Below, one piece after another: positions 52,801-62,767 of a stretch of DNA of 64,000 nucleotides. Origin of the DNA: Glandiceps talaboti (lineage: Eukaryota; Hemichordata; Enteropneusta; Spengelidae). The stretch lies in contig NC_135552.1 in NCBI RefSeq assembly GCF_964340395.1, positions 9,122,994-9,186,993 on the forward strand, read 5' to 3'. The notes under the pieces were generated by a model. It did no database searches. It was not told where the DNA came from and saw only the letters and a program-made list of their open reading frames with translations. The translations under genes and the position numbers were made by a program. Numbering within the stretch: position 1 is the first letter of the stretch; every line of letters starts with the position of its first letter.

Positions 52801-55800
52801 TGGATGTATTCATCTGTACGTCTTGGTAATACTGTATGGAGCTGATACCTCTAACATGTCATCATTTGACTTTGCTGTACAATGTCATGTACGTCCACGT
52901 TTACTCTTCAACCATAAAGACTAGAATTAGAAAATAATTGGTTGGATTAGTCATATATTTAATGTATCGGTTAACGTAATACATGTATACGATGTATATG
53001 ATTTAGTTTACATAAATAGGAATAGCAAAGAGACACAAAAGTGACTTTCAATATTACATCGCGCGAATTCTCTGAAAATAGGAGAAATATAACGATCAAA
53101 TGAACCATAAACCGACCTCTATTTGTCAGTCTGTGTATAGCGTCTACCAAATCGAAACATGTACAGACACTAATGCCCTTGGCGAAACCAACATAGGTCA
53201 TTGGGCAGCAATCATAGAATTCCCTACCCCAATGTATGAAGGTTGGTTAATAGCTATTTTGAATTTTTAAAAAAAAATTCTCCTGGTTTTAGATCTAGAG
53301 AAGATGCACATGAAGAAGTGGTGAAATTGACTTTCCGTGACTTACTGACATCAACTAAAGCAGTTAGGACAAAATGAGCCTCGCCTTTGTTCCCTTGAAA
53401 TTATAGTGAGGCATTCTTTCATCGTCTGGTGATGTGAATAATGCATTTTTTTCTTAACAATTGGGAAGTTTGTTTTAATAGGATTTATTAATAGTCCAGT
53501 TGCCAGAGGTGGTTTTGGGGAGTTAACCTTGCAATGTGAGTTATATGATATTTTTTGCAGATTCCACCTCAGAAAGGTGTCCTGTTAGCATATCTGACGG
53601 GTGCCACTAGCGCACCCCTGGGCATTTTGTTATATCGCGAGAAAACCGAAATACCATGTATTGCTATGGGTAAACACATGTTTTGGTAGGCTTAATACTT
53701 ACTGCCCATAAAACCATGTCAAAGTTACTTAAAAGTTACATTTACATGTTACACACTGTATACTATGAATAATCAGTCAATTACAAATATTTTGTCAAAA
53801 GTTCTGGATATTAAAATATCATAATTAGGCCAAAGGTCAACAAAATGTCGCCATTTTCAGTTATTATGACTTATAGGTAGTGGATGTATTTTCTGTGTAT
53901 CGTGTGGGTACATCCATATATCATATACATTTTATTTATCAAATCAGGTTATGACACCAGTTACACATTATAAGCTGAGTTATACTGATATTTTGTCTCT
54001 AAAACTTAATATATGTCAGTATTTTGATGAAATTCGTACATATCATAAATCATGATCTGATAACTTAATTAGGTAAAAGTGAACATCATGTGTTGATTTA
54101 CAGTTTAGTGGTCATAATATATCCACAACAAATCTTGAGCCAAGGTTTTTGAATATAAAAAAAAAGTTTTGAACTTCAAACGTTGTATAATAATTAGACC
54201 ATTTTGACCACTTTACACCCTGAAAGCGGAAGTAATGATATGCATAAATTTCAAAAAAATACATATATATTCAGTTTGGGGGACAAAATATCAGTATGAC
54301 ATAGCTTATAATGTGTAACTGGTGTCATAACCTGATTTGATAAATAAAATCTAGATGATATATGGATGTATCCACACAATACACAGAAAACACAGTCACT
54401 ACCTATAAGTCATACTAACTGAAAATGGCGTCATTTTGTTGACCTTTGGCCTAATTATGATATTTTAATATCCAAAACTTTTGACAAAATATTTGTAACT
54501 GACTGATTATTCATAATATACAGTGTGTAACATGTAAATATGACTTTTAAGTAACTTTGACATGGTTTTATAGGCAGTAAGTATTAAGCCTACCAAAACA
54601 TGTGTTTACCCATAGCAATACATGGTATTTCGGTTTTCTCGCGATATAACAAAATGCCAAGGGGTGCGCGAGTGGCACCCGTCAGATATGCTAACAGGAC
54701 ACCTTTCTGAGGTGGAATCTGCAAAAAAATATCATATAACTCACATTGCAAGGTTAACTCCCCAAAACCACCTCTGGCAACTGGACTATAATAGCGAATG
54801 GTTATTTTACCCAAAAGTGCTACTCAGAGTAACAAATTAAATATTTTTTGTTTTGTTTGTTTTACTGTTTTCAGGCTAAACCACTCTTGTTGTCACTTGG
54901 TCTATCTTTGGCATTCGGTGCGATCTTCATGAAGACCTACAGAGTCTTTGCAATATTCAAGATCGCCGTTGGAAAGTTTAAGAAAATAGTATGATGTTAT
55001 CTATCTGCTTATTAAACTGCACAATATAACGCTTAACACTTTGAGAATGTCATATATATATATATATATATCTATATCTATTACGCCATACGTACGCTGT
55101 TGGTCAGTTTAGCGCTTCACAAAATTATCATGGAGTTCCACTTCCACCTGTCATTGGTAACTTCTGTGGGCAATTCGGAGCCTAGTTTTAGGTTTGGGTT
55201 GATTTCATTCAGCTCGGTGTTTACCATGCTGATCCATGTGGTTTTTGGTCTTCCTTGTGGTCTTTAACATGGCGTAAGAGCTTCTACGAGGGCTAGACTG
55301 GCTGGTGATTTCTCAGGTAGTCTCATAAGATGGCCGAGCCATCTTAATCTTCTTGTTTTTATTTTCTTACGCCAGTCTTTCTCTCCTGTTCTTTTATAGT
55401 GTTTTTTAATTGACACTGTGTGGGGCCTTTTTATCTTCAACATTTTCCTCAGTTTATTTCTTTGGAACACATCTATCTCCTTCTCTTTCTTCTTTGTCAG
55501 AGTCCAGAGCTCACTTTTATACCTGGATACGCTGGTCTCATAGGCATTGAATAGTCTAGTCCTAATTTTAAACTGTAATCGTTTACTGGTCAGAGTCTTT
55601 TCATATGTAAGAAAGGTTGCCATAGCCAGTTGTTTCGATTCCTTTATGTCTTCTTCAGAGTTCATAAGGGAACCTTAATATCTATATCTCTTCCATTCTC
55701 CTGGTCCTGCTCTTTTGATCGACAGACGTGTATTCTTCTGTTTTCGCTTCATTTACTGGAAGGTTTCTTTGGTGCTTCTTGTCTTATTAAGGCTGATATT

Positions 55801-58245
55801 TCACATCTGTATGTTAACCAGGTGGTGCCATCTGCATATTGTTGATCTATGGTAATTTCGTCACTGTCAACTTTGCTGTGCGAATGATCTTGTAATTCCG
55901 GTGTTTTGCTTAATTGTGATCATCGTGGGTTGTATCGTCTGCAAGTGCCTTTGCGAGGTATTATAGTGTAAAGAGTACCGGGCTCAGGCAGTCTCCTTGA
56001 GGAACTCCAACATTCGTGATACATGTTTCTCCAGTACTCTTTCCACATCTAACTTGCAGTTGTACGTCCTTCAACAGTATTGATACCATATGGAGCTCGT
56101 CTTCATCAGAATTCTTGCTGCAAATACCAGTTCTGTGGTGCTGCGTCCATCTCTGTATGCTGCTTGACTAAGTGGTATCTGACTACTTATCTTATTGTGT
56201 ATTCTTCGGATCATGCATATTGCTCTTATTTTCCTCAGCATGCTGAGGAGAATAATTGGCCTTAAATTTCCAGGTAGTCCCTTCTTCTTGTTTGGATTTG
56301 GAAGGGGGATACCCTCCTTGATCTCCCTTGGATATTTTCCACTCCTGCATATACTGTTGAGTAGATTAGCTATGTCTTTGCTTATCAGTGTTGATCCATA
56401 CTTTAGTTGTTCTGCCATGATCTTGTCTATTCCGACACTCTTTTCGTTTTTGAGGGATTTTTATGGCTTTTCTCACCTCTTCTTCTGTGAACGGGATTTC
56501 ATCTCTTTTGGTGATATTTCTGGTATTAGCGTTTGATTGTCTTGGATGAAAGTTTTCTGGAAGAAGTCTGTTATGATCTTACTGCTTCTTCCTCGTTTGA
56601 TGTCAATCCATTTTTGCCATCAACCAGTATTGGTTCTTTTGGTTTCCTCTCTGTTGATTTTTCTAACTGCGCAGCTTTGTACATTTTATATGAGTCATCT
56701 TTACTATTTTCTATCTCATCCATACCCTTAATGAGTCTTTCATCTTCTTTTTGTTCGATTTTTCGGTGAATTGCTCGCACCATCAGGTTTCTTTCTTTTT
56801 GTAGTTTCTATCTTTGTTCTTTATTTGTAGCTGCAATTATTTTCATTCTCAGATTTTTCTGTTCTTCTGACATTCTATCTATTTCCTCGTCGTGTGTTGT
56901 TCGATGTGATCGATTTCTTTCTTTAAATCCGATGATTACTTCTGCAGCTTCTAGGCATGCTGCTACGATTCTATTCCATTTTTCTTGTTCATCATCTGTT
57001 TCTTCTACTGCCTTCAGTTTCTCTGCAGTACATCTTTCATACTTATCTATCTGATTGTTGTGTTTCTCAGTTTTTCTCTGGCTATTGTGTTAGTCTTGAC
57101 TTTCTTTGATGTTTTCAATCTCCAATTTATATTCATATTTGCCGTTACTAGTCTATGATCAGAGACTTTTTCTGTTCCACTGTATGATCTTGCGTCATTT
57201 ACAAAATATCTGTGGTTTATTCTTACTAAGATGTAATCTATCTGACTTCTTATTGGACTATTCCTATTTGTGTTCTTCCTTTCAGGGCATACCCATGTTG
57301 CTCTGCGTGCTTTCTTGTGATTAAGCACAGTGTTTATGATAACCATTTCACTTTTTTTGCAAATGTTAACAGGTGTTTACCATTGTTGTTCAACTCTCTT
57401 TTTCCAAATTTCCCCATGTTTGTGGGATATTCTTTAAATCCCGATCCTGTTTTGGCATTGAAGTCCCCTGATATCAATAGTGTGTCTCTTCTACTGATGG
57501 TATATATAATGTTTTCTAGGTCTTCATAGAACTTCTCTTTTTTCTGGGTCTTTCTCACTGGTTGGCATGGTGTGGGCATATGTGCATATGATTACAAACT
57601 TTCTTCCCTCCAGATGTTATCATGCGTATTTTGTCCATTATTTCACCTTATTGTCCCTTCTTCACCATGATTCCAACACCACCTACTGTTCTTCCACCAC
57701 TTTTACTAGTTCCATTATAATACAACGTGTATTCCTTACCAGTTTTTAACTTGATATTGATGGCTCCGTTTCCTTCAATGTGTGTCTTTTGTAGTGCTAC
57801 AGCGTCCATCTGGTAATTTTCCATATTAGTGGCCATGGGTCATTTTGGTTTCTGTCTTGATTCTCATATACTGCATGTAATAGTTATTAATAGCATTGGC
57901 TAAATAATCTATAAGTACCAATTTGACTAAATCTGTGCACGTTAATATTAAGAACCGGATATGAACAAATTGTGTACCGGAAGGTTACAGTCTCGAGAAA
58001 GAAGGCCGAATTAAAAAAATTATTTCACCATTATAATGATAATTACATTAATGGATATGCATTGCACACTTATTTTCATCAAACAGTGTTATGCTCACAC
58101 AGAATATCTGTCGCGAATCCTATCTATTGAACAATTTTTTGTTTAAATATAACGAAAAAGAGCAAATGCTGTTATTAATATGCAAATTAGCCTAATTGAT
58201 ATGTACTAGATTTCATTCCAAATACTTAATTGTATTATTACCGTT

Positions 58246-58282
<37 letters not shown>

Positions 58283-58311
58283 TAGATATATATATACTGC
58301 ATATACTCTTC

Positions 58312-58404
<93 letters not shown>

Positions 58405-58761
58405 TTTCCCAGAGGCATAGTTATTATAACTGCCGACAAATCAACGAACTTGAACAGCAGAACTGAATTAATCAGTAAATGCCGGCACGCTAACAAGTTC
58501 TTACTTAATAATACGTAACCTTTGTTGTCAATCTTTTTGTGTACACACAGCCGTCAGTGAACACACATAAGTTATGTACATAAAGCAGGATGTATAGCTA
58601 ACGAATACTATTAAACCACACTATTACACCTGACGATCCTTCGGGTGAAACGGTCCGTAGTGTAATTCCACTATGTAATACCAGACTCGTCTTCTTTCAT
58701 TCTTATGTATGATAGCTCTCCAAGGTGATCGAGCACTCTACTTGGCGAAAGAAGAATGAAA

Positions 58762-58813
<52 letters not shown>

Positions 58814-60957
58814 AATTCTAGCTGCCTTCCAAGCCATCATTTCTCTTAAACTCATACATTTCAGCATGTTGGAGATTCAAGGCTTCTTGCCGGTGTTGTT
58901 GCCATGGTTATATTGGACCTCGTTATATCATTGTCTTGGGTCATTGTTGATTCAATGACCAGCACAGCTGACATTTTGTGGATTCAGGTACAGTAGAAAC
59001 AAAGCATTCGAATTGTTTTCATTGCAAACGATTGCGCGATAGAGTCTATATAGAATAGTAACTCTAATAATTCAGGTACTTACATAATTTGAATTATATT
59101 GCCCAAGATATCTCAGTTCGCTACATTCTGCCATTAATTATATAGCTGATACCTTCAAAGTTTGTTTTTCTTGGTTTCTATAGGAAACAACTGATGAGAA
59201 TGGACACGACTTTCGTCATATCTACATAACAAAGAGTTGCTCTTCAAAGTACTCAATGATTTGGATTATTATTTTGTATGCATACAAGGCATCCCTACTT
59301 CTGTTTGGAGTGTTCTTGGCATGGGAAATACGCTCTGTTGAGATTCAATCTCTGAATGAGAGTAAGCATTGTCATACTGTCTCGATTTACGTGTTTCTGT
59401 TTGTTGGGAAATAAAGTTATTTTTTGGGGGTAAAATTTAGGTTGCAGAGAGTCATTTTCTGATTTCACATCACTTACATTACGCGTGATTGCCGAGAAAT
59501 ACGAAGTGAACATTGTTTGCCATCTGTTGTTTAGTGGCAGCCTTTATTAGAGGTTGCACATTGTCTCATGGATCTCGCCTCAAAAATATGGAATGATTGA
59601 ACACTGCGTATTCATGAGTATGGCAGACATGTATATATAATATTCATGAGTTGCCTTGCATTGTTTTACCTAGTACATTGACATAATTTCGACACATGAC
59701 TTGATTCGGCTTTTGATCGATATGAATGAATATGCATTGTTCAACCATTCCATATTTATGAGGCTAGCCCGCATGAGACAATGTGCACCCACTAATAAGG
59801 GCTACCACTAAACAATGCACGGCCAATAATTTTCACGTATTTCTCGGCAATTGCGCTTAATGTAAGTAATGTGAAATCATAAAATGACTCAAAATTTACA
59901 AAAATGACTTTACTTCCTGGAGTAGCATTCCCTTTAACACATACCATTCACATTACATTTAATATAATGTATCACAACGAATCAGAAACAATTGGTCGCA
60001 GTGCTCAAGGTAATGTACAACCACTGCATCATAAAACGTGATTCGTGACATGGTTCTGCATGTGTAATTAAGTAAAAATTCAACAAAACTAAATAAGTAG
60101 CTAGTTCAAAAATTATCCAAAATGAGTGAAATATCGGTCAAGACTGACAATGAAGTAAAATCAAAATGAAATTGTAATCTCTTCATCAGAAATGCTATAG
60201 AGATTCACAATTTTCCACTCGCTTAAGAGTTTAAAACGTTGTATTTTTCAAGGTCGACAAATAGCATTATCAATCTATGTGGTTGCTTTGCTGTCGTTTA
60301 TCTCTGCATCTGTCCAGTACCTAAAGAGCGATGACATCACCTTTGTCAATGCATTCACTGGTTTTTCAATGGTTGGCTCAACGACAGTAGTCCTTGTCCT
60401 AGCTTTTGTGCCTAAGGTAAGTTATGGTGCTTTTATTCATTACGATTCTCATACGAACAAAGGGCATCAAAAGGATGTCATTGATTTGACTGGTTCTGTC
60501 AATGCACAAATATGACATATCACGGGGGGGGGGGGGGGTGCGTTGCCTCAGTACATAAATGTGGCCAAACGGTTACCTTGTTGTAAATGTACGTGAATTA
60601 TACGTGCATTATCTCATCATGTACACCACCACAAAACATTAAACGGCCAATCGCCTTCGTACTTATCAGACACTATTCAGACAATGTGAATCCTCGCAGA
60701 CTTCTTAGTTCCTCAGACAGATGTCTTCTCCACGAGCCCAAGTATAGACTCATGTCATTTGGTGGGCGTGCCTTTTCGCGTGTTGCACCACGCCTCTGGA
60801 ACACTTTGCCATTTTAAATACGTCAAAAACCCCCAGTTTGCTCTTTTAGGAAGAACCTTAAACCATATCTTTTCAACAGAGCTTTCAACTTGTATACGTA
60901 ATTGTACAGCGCCTCTCAACTTTACTTACCATTGGATACTGGCGCTTTATACTTAAC

Positions 60958-60995
<38 letters not shown>

Positions 60996-61600
60996 TATTG
61001 ATTTATTGACTGATCTTATGAGCCTTACTTTCACTCACTATAAGTGTATATATCCATGAAATATTATCTGTTCGATTACAGACACCACAACTAAGAGCAT
61101 ACATTGCATCACACCGTAATAAATATTGAAATCCCATCTTTCACGTATGTTCCCATTTTCCCCAAACAGATGATGGCACTGAGAAAAAAAGAAGAAAAGG
61201 TAAGAATAAGTGCCATGAAACAAGATACCAAGGTGGATAAAGAACGTGCTGTTCGTCTGTTGACCAAGGAATTGGAGAAGGTATTTAAGACATTTATAGT
61301 AGAAACCGGGGTAGAAACATATATATACCAGGTTCATTTATTATTCGATGCATCGCAGTATACAATCATGACTTTTTTTATTACACCAGTTTCCTATTAT
61401 GTTCCATTCATGTTCCAATGTGTAAAATGTCGACATTTTTCACTTTTCTAATTACGTAAACTCAACAATATCAATTGTGCTTGTGCAGAAATAGTTTAAA
61501 ATATGTAGTACCTTATAACGGAAGCTGAAAGTCACTTTTTGCTTTTTTTTCACAGAAAACCACCAGACTTGCTGCAATGAAGCAACTATTAAAGGAGTAA
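35560..61600 (+). CDS. GABA-B receptor-like class C GPCR, gene 2 (17 coding exons, 777 codons)
   Basis: Paralogue of gene 1. Exons: 35560-35796, 41082-41219, 42082-42252, 43506-43616, 44469-44534, 47465-47665, 47930-48166, 48927-48996, 50450-50533, 51273-51423, 52756-52888, 54875-54988, 58865-58987, 59184-59361, 60253-60416, 61170-61280, 61556-61600. All junctions are GT-AG and the phases (0,0,0,0,0,0,0,1,1,2,0,0,0,1,0,0) equal those of gene 1. The ATG at 35560 begins a signal peptide ([13 protein letters not shown]); an in-frame upstream TTG is not used. Flytrap landmarks are [45 protein letters not shown] and [14 protein letters not shown]; 7TM landmarks are [38 protein letters not shown] and AFVPK. 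The tail is short, very lysine-rich and different from that of gene 1. Exon 10 has a GTTAGT donor. The gene covers 26 kb because of transposon-filled introns. It is likely a membrane receptor coupling to G proteins; the ligand is unknown. Confidence 0.93.
36472..36545 (-). mobile_element. tRNA-derived SINE head, candidate
   Basis: On the minus strand the sequence has a B-box-like GGTTCGAATC preceded by GTCTCA, and about 45 bases upstream an A-box-like TGACTAAGAGGTAAG. The spacing fits a tRNA-like head, but the T-stem pairs poorly and no acceptor stem forms, so it is not a functional tRNA. The SINE body would run toward about 36220. Confidence 0.35.
38299..38382. repeat. (GT)n microsatellite
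   Basis: About 42 GT units in gene 2 intron 1; frames rich in C-V across it are artefacts. Confidence 0.97.
38738..38835 (+). repeat. Diverged solo copy of the palindrome unit
   Basis: Shares ATTGAATTGAAG-GTATTC-TAAGATATAGCCTAATTAC and the following ATTA-TCATTA-ATTCATG segment with the centre of the 40.44-40.84 kb palindrome. It is a dispersed repeat family member. Confidence 0.65.
39113..39176. repeat. (CATA)n microsatellite
   Basis: About 15 CATA units with single-base variants. A shorter CACA/CATA tract lies at about 38939-38977. Confidence 0.93.
39748..40455 (-). mobile_element. LINE 3' end (CR1/Jockey-like), minus strand
   Basis: On the minus strand, about 40455-40310 encodes [14 protein letters not shown][14 protein letters not shown] and [12 protein letters not shown], matching the KHWNSLP-type C-terminus seen at 4560-5819; the conserved tryptophan codon has become TGA. 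The 3' UTR runs to GTGAAATAAATTTCATTCATT and ends in a (TTCA)n tail at 39751-39803, typical of this group. Confidence 0.75.
40440..40842. repeat. Nested palindrome built from a repeated GCCTAATTACC core
   Basis: Left and right halves mirror each other about a centre near 40645. Inside each half is another hairpin: CAGTGTTAATGAAT pairs with ATTCATTAACACTG around a core GCCTAATTACCGAAAATC-ATTATGCAAAT (about 40461-40521). The central hairpin pairs GAATTGAAGCATG with CATGCTTCAATTTC around the same core (about 40600-40670). The reverse complement of the first hairpin's left half recurs at about 40740-40800. No protein is encoded. Confidence 0.85.
43117..43330 (+). repeat. Diverged arm related to the 59.4 kb foldback element
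   Basis: Contains CCAGGTAATAAAGGTATTTTCATAAAC, GGAGTCATTTCATGATTTTACATC and TTGCCAAGAAA in the same order as the right arm of the 59,408-59,922 element read in reverse complement. It lies in gene 2 intron 3. Confidence 0.5.
43746..43900. repeat. (TCTG/TCCG)n tetranucleotide repeat in gene 2 intron 4
   Basis: TCCG units followed by about ten TCTG units and a degenerate tail, roughly 130 bases after the exon 4 donor. Gene 1 intron 4 has a CTGT tract at the equivalent position. Confidence 0.93.
44535..47464 (+). other. Gene 2 intron 5 (2.9 kb)
   Basis: Contains degenerate GTGAATGGTGAAT-type repeats at about 45350-45520 and a (TTTG)n/(TCTG)n tract at about 46930-46986. A frame ending at 47417 ([16 protein letters not shown]) imitates the start of exon 6, but it has a stop and the wrong splice phase, and the true exon 6 begins 50 bases later at 47465. 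Confidence 0.6.
46930..46986. repeat. (TTTG)n/(TCTG)n microsatellite
   Basis: About fourteen tetranucleotide units in gene 2 intron 5. Confidence 0.93.
48235..48640 (+). mobile_element. LINE 3' end (CR1/Jockey-like) in gene 2 intron 7
   Basis: A short plus-strand frame reads [18 protein letters not shown] and [14 protein letters not shown] followed by TAG, the usual C-terminus of these reverse transcriptases (AxxWNxLP...FKxxLRxY). The 3' UTR ends in AATAAATAAATACATAAATAAA at about 48616-48638. Confidence 0.7.
51487..51612. repeat. (TATG)n microsatellite with (GCAC)n core
   Basis: Two TATG runs flank a short GCATGCAC/GCACGCAC stretch. It lies 63 bases after the exon 10 donor of gene 2. Confidence 0.95.
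51940..52085 (+). mobile_element. LINE 3' UTR end in gene 2 intron 10
   Basis: TCCCTCTATGAACTGAAACG, then TGGCCTTATTGTTCTGAAATAAA and a (CTGATT/GATT)n tail at about 52067-52083. This resembles the tails of CR1/L2-like elements; no coding part is recognisable. Confidence 0.45.
53492..54788. mobile_element. Foldback element with about 0.5-kb inverted arms and TAA flanks
   Basis: Arms 53492-53997 and 54283-54788 are inverted repeats with few mismatches, starting TAGTCCAGTTGCCAGAGGTGG and meeting around a 285-bp loop. Both ends are flanked by TAA (53489-53491 and 54789-54791), a candidate 3-bp target-site duplication as made by PIF/Harbinger-type transposases. The minus-strand frame at 54590-54814 mirrors the other arm and is not a known domain. 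The element is non-autonomous and lies in gene 2 intron 11 (52889-54874), ending 86 bases before exon 12. Confidence 0.85.
55053..57890 (-). mobile_element. Decayed full-size non-LTR retrotransposon (endonuclease + RT) in gene 2 intron 12
   Basis: Minus-strand order: AP-endonuclease pieces (57836-57648; 57579-57334 with SGDFNAKTG; 57346-57047 with SQIDYILV and SDHRLV), a linker rich in lysine and glutamate (56783-56571), RT pieces (56418-56071 with [13 protein letters not shown] and [15 protein letters not shown]), the [13 protein letters not shown] box (about 56020-55975), the catalytic box, and the C-terminal [14 protein letters not shown] segment (55665-55264) followed by GRPKTTW. It is broken by frameshifts and stops. 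The 3' end runs into a GATATAGATATATA tail near 55053-55085. The style fits RTE-like or related clades; the exact clade is not certain. Confidence 0.8.
55264..57836 (-). pseudogene. Endonuclease-reverse transcriptase pseudogene of the intron 12 LINE
   Basis: Once a protein that nicked DNA and copied element RNA. The catalytic YADD box is changed to YADG (TATGCAGATGGC on the minus strand, 55827-55838), which removes an essential metal-binding aspartate. Independently the ORF has several frameshifts, and a TAA interrupts the tail between VEALTPC and [10 protein letters not shown]. The endonuclease motifs GDFNAKTG and SDHRLV are still readable. Confidence 0.75.
58243..58402. repeat. (TA)n microsatellite, long, with interruptions
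   Basis: Two to three TA runs totalling about 160 bp in gene 2 intron 12. Another TA run lies at 58766-58810, close to the exon 13 acceptor. Confidence 0.95.
58766..58810. repeat. (TA)n microsatellite
   Basis: About 22 TA units, ending 54 bases before exon 13 of gene 2. Confidence 0.95.
59408..59922. mobile_element. Foldback/MITE-like element in gene 2 intron 14
   Basis: Left (about 59408-59640) and right (about 59720-59922) halves are diverged inverted repeats. Shared landmarks read from each end are GAGTCATTTT-TGATTTCACAT, ACTTACATTA-GCG, ATTGCCGAGAAATACG, TTGTTTAGTGG, TGCACATTGTCTCATG and AATATGGAATG. No coding potential was seen, and target-site duplications are not clear. A related arm occurs at 43117-43330. 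Confidence 0.75.
60525..60538. repeat. Poly-G run
   Basis: About 14 consecutive G in gene 2 intron 15. Confidence 0.9.
60640..61010 (+). mobile_element. LINE 3' end (CR1/L2-like) in gene 2 intron 15
   Basis: The plus-strand frame reads [37 protein letters not shown], then loses frame, with the remaining tail visible as [10 protein letters not shown]-like text in another phase. It ends at GCGCTTTATACTTAACT and a (TTGA)n tail at about 60957-60992, the common 3' end of this group. Confidence 0.78.
61170..61600 (+). other. Gene 2 cytoplasmic tail exons
   Basis: Exons 16 (61170-61280) and 17 (61556-61600). The tail begins [19 protein letters not shown], is dominated by lysine, arginine and glutamate with leucines ([10 protein letters not shown]), and ends [11 protein letters not shown]. 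It could form a basic coiled coil. It is 51 residues against 74 in gene 1 and shares almost no sequence with it apart from the exon 16 length of 37 codons. Confidence 0.75.
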
Positions 61601-62415
61601 AATCCTTATTCTTTGAAACAAGGCTGGCAGTGTATGGGGGTGGTATCACTACTTTTCAATGTACCGGTGTTTATTTAATTTCTGTGACGTCATATCTGAA
61701 GGATATACTACTTTCGTAGCCATTTTATAGTCAATTGAATGCATGTTGCCATATAGAGACTTTCTTATACATCGAGTGAATGTTACTGTATTGAACATTT
61801 CGTACACTTATCACTTCAAATTCTACTACTTTTGTGACTAATGAACAATTAGTTTAATATCCTTCATCAAATATCTTTCTGTAACGTAATTATGCCAAGC
61901 CATTGTATGTCAGATATATTCCTCTGACTGTTACATACCGAAATAACAGTTGTTAAATGTTCCAAAACCATGTCTTGTCAGAAATTTGAGAACATGTCCT
62001 TGAAAGTTTTAAAAATCTAAATTTTATCTTTTTGCAAACCAATTAATATATAGTAAACTTCATTTTAAATGATAGATACGATGTTTAACTATATTTCATA
62101 GATATATTATAGAATTTCATAATCAATGGTTTCAATATATTCAATATAAGCATAAATGTATATCATGAAACTTATATGTACTATGTATTTCTTACCGCTT
62201 CAAAATTCGCCATCTAAATCAGTTTATTATATATTCTACAATTTTTCTATCCTGGTAATATCCATGCATATGCTATAAAGAATTGTTTACGCATGTCATA
62301 CATCTTTGATGCGATGACTTTGATTTCAATAATTTTCCAACTAGACATCCAAAGTAACATCCCCACCAAATATCAAAATAATTGGCCATGTGGGTTTTTA
62401 GTTTGTCGTTAACAT

Positions 62416-62458
62416 GTACACGCACAGACACAGACACAGACACACACAGACACACACA

Positions 62459-62490
<32 letters not shown>
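62416..62490. repeat. (CA)n/(CAGACA)n microsatellite
   Basis: CAGACA units passing into a pure CA run, downstream of gene 2. Confidence 0.95.
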
Positions 62491-62492
<2 letters not shown>

Positions 62493-62761
62493 CGCGCATA
62501 CACAGCACTCATTCGATCATCGATAAAATTCCAAAGAGGTTATAGGTCCCCGTCTTTTACGCCAATACATTGTTTTCCTTAGCAACCTTTTCTGTCACCA
62601 TTCTTTTCGGCACATAGGGACGTATTCAATCTTGTTTTCCCACAGCAAACCACCAGTGATTGCATGGTAACCGTTTGGAGACGTCAGTGATATGCTAACA
62701 TACATAGTTACGTGATACTGATAACTACATTTTAATTGTACACGTAATTGTATAATATGGA

Positions 62762-62767
62762 AATAAA
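62762..62767 (+). terminator. Candidate poly(A) signal downstream of gene 2
   Basis: AATAAA about 1.16 kb after the TAA stop. No closer canonical hexamer was noticed; variant hexamers nearer the stop could be used instead. Confidence 0.3.

Larger units (their letters stand above)
51273..60416 (+). other. Gene 2 seven-transmembrane region
   Basis: Exons 10-15. TM1 is [22 protein letters not shown]2 follows [12 protein letters not shown]3 is [17 protein letters not shown]4 is [19 protein letters not shown]5 is [24 protein letters not shown], and TM6-TM7 are in exon 15. Conserved cysteines occur in AVQCHAKP and TKSCSSK. The inner loop [13 protein letters not shown] is GABBR2-like. Confidence 0.85.

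Noticed and set aside
54590-54814. 74-codon minus-strand ORF in the foldback element
   Set aside because: It is present in both inverted arms, has no domain and ends at the element border; no evidence of coding.
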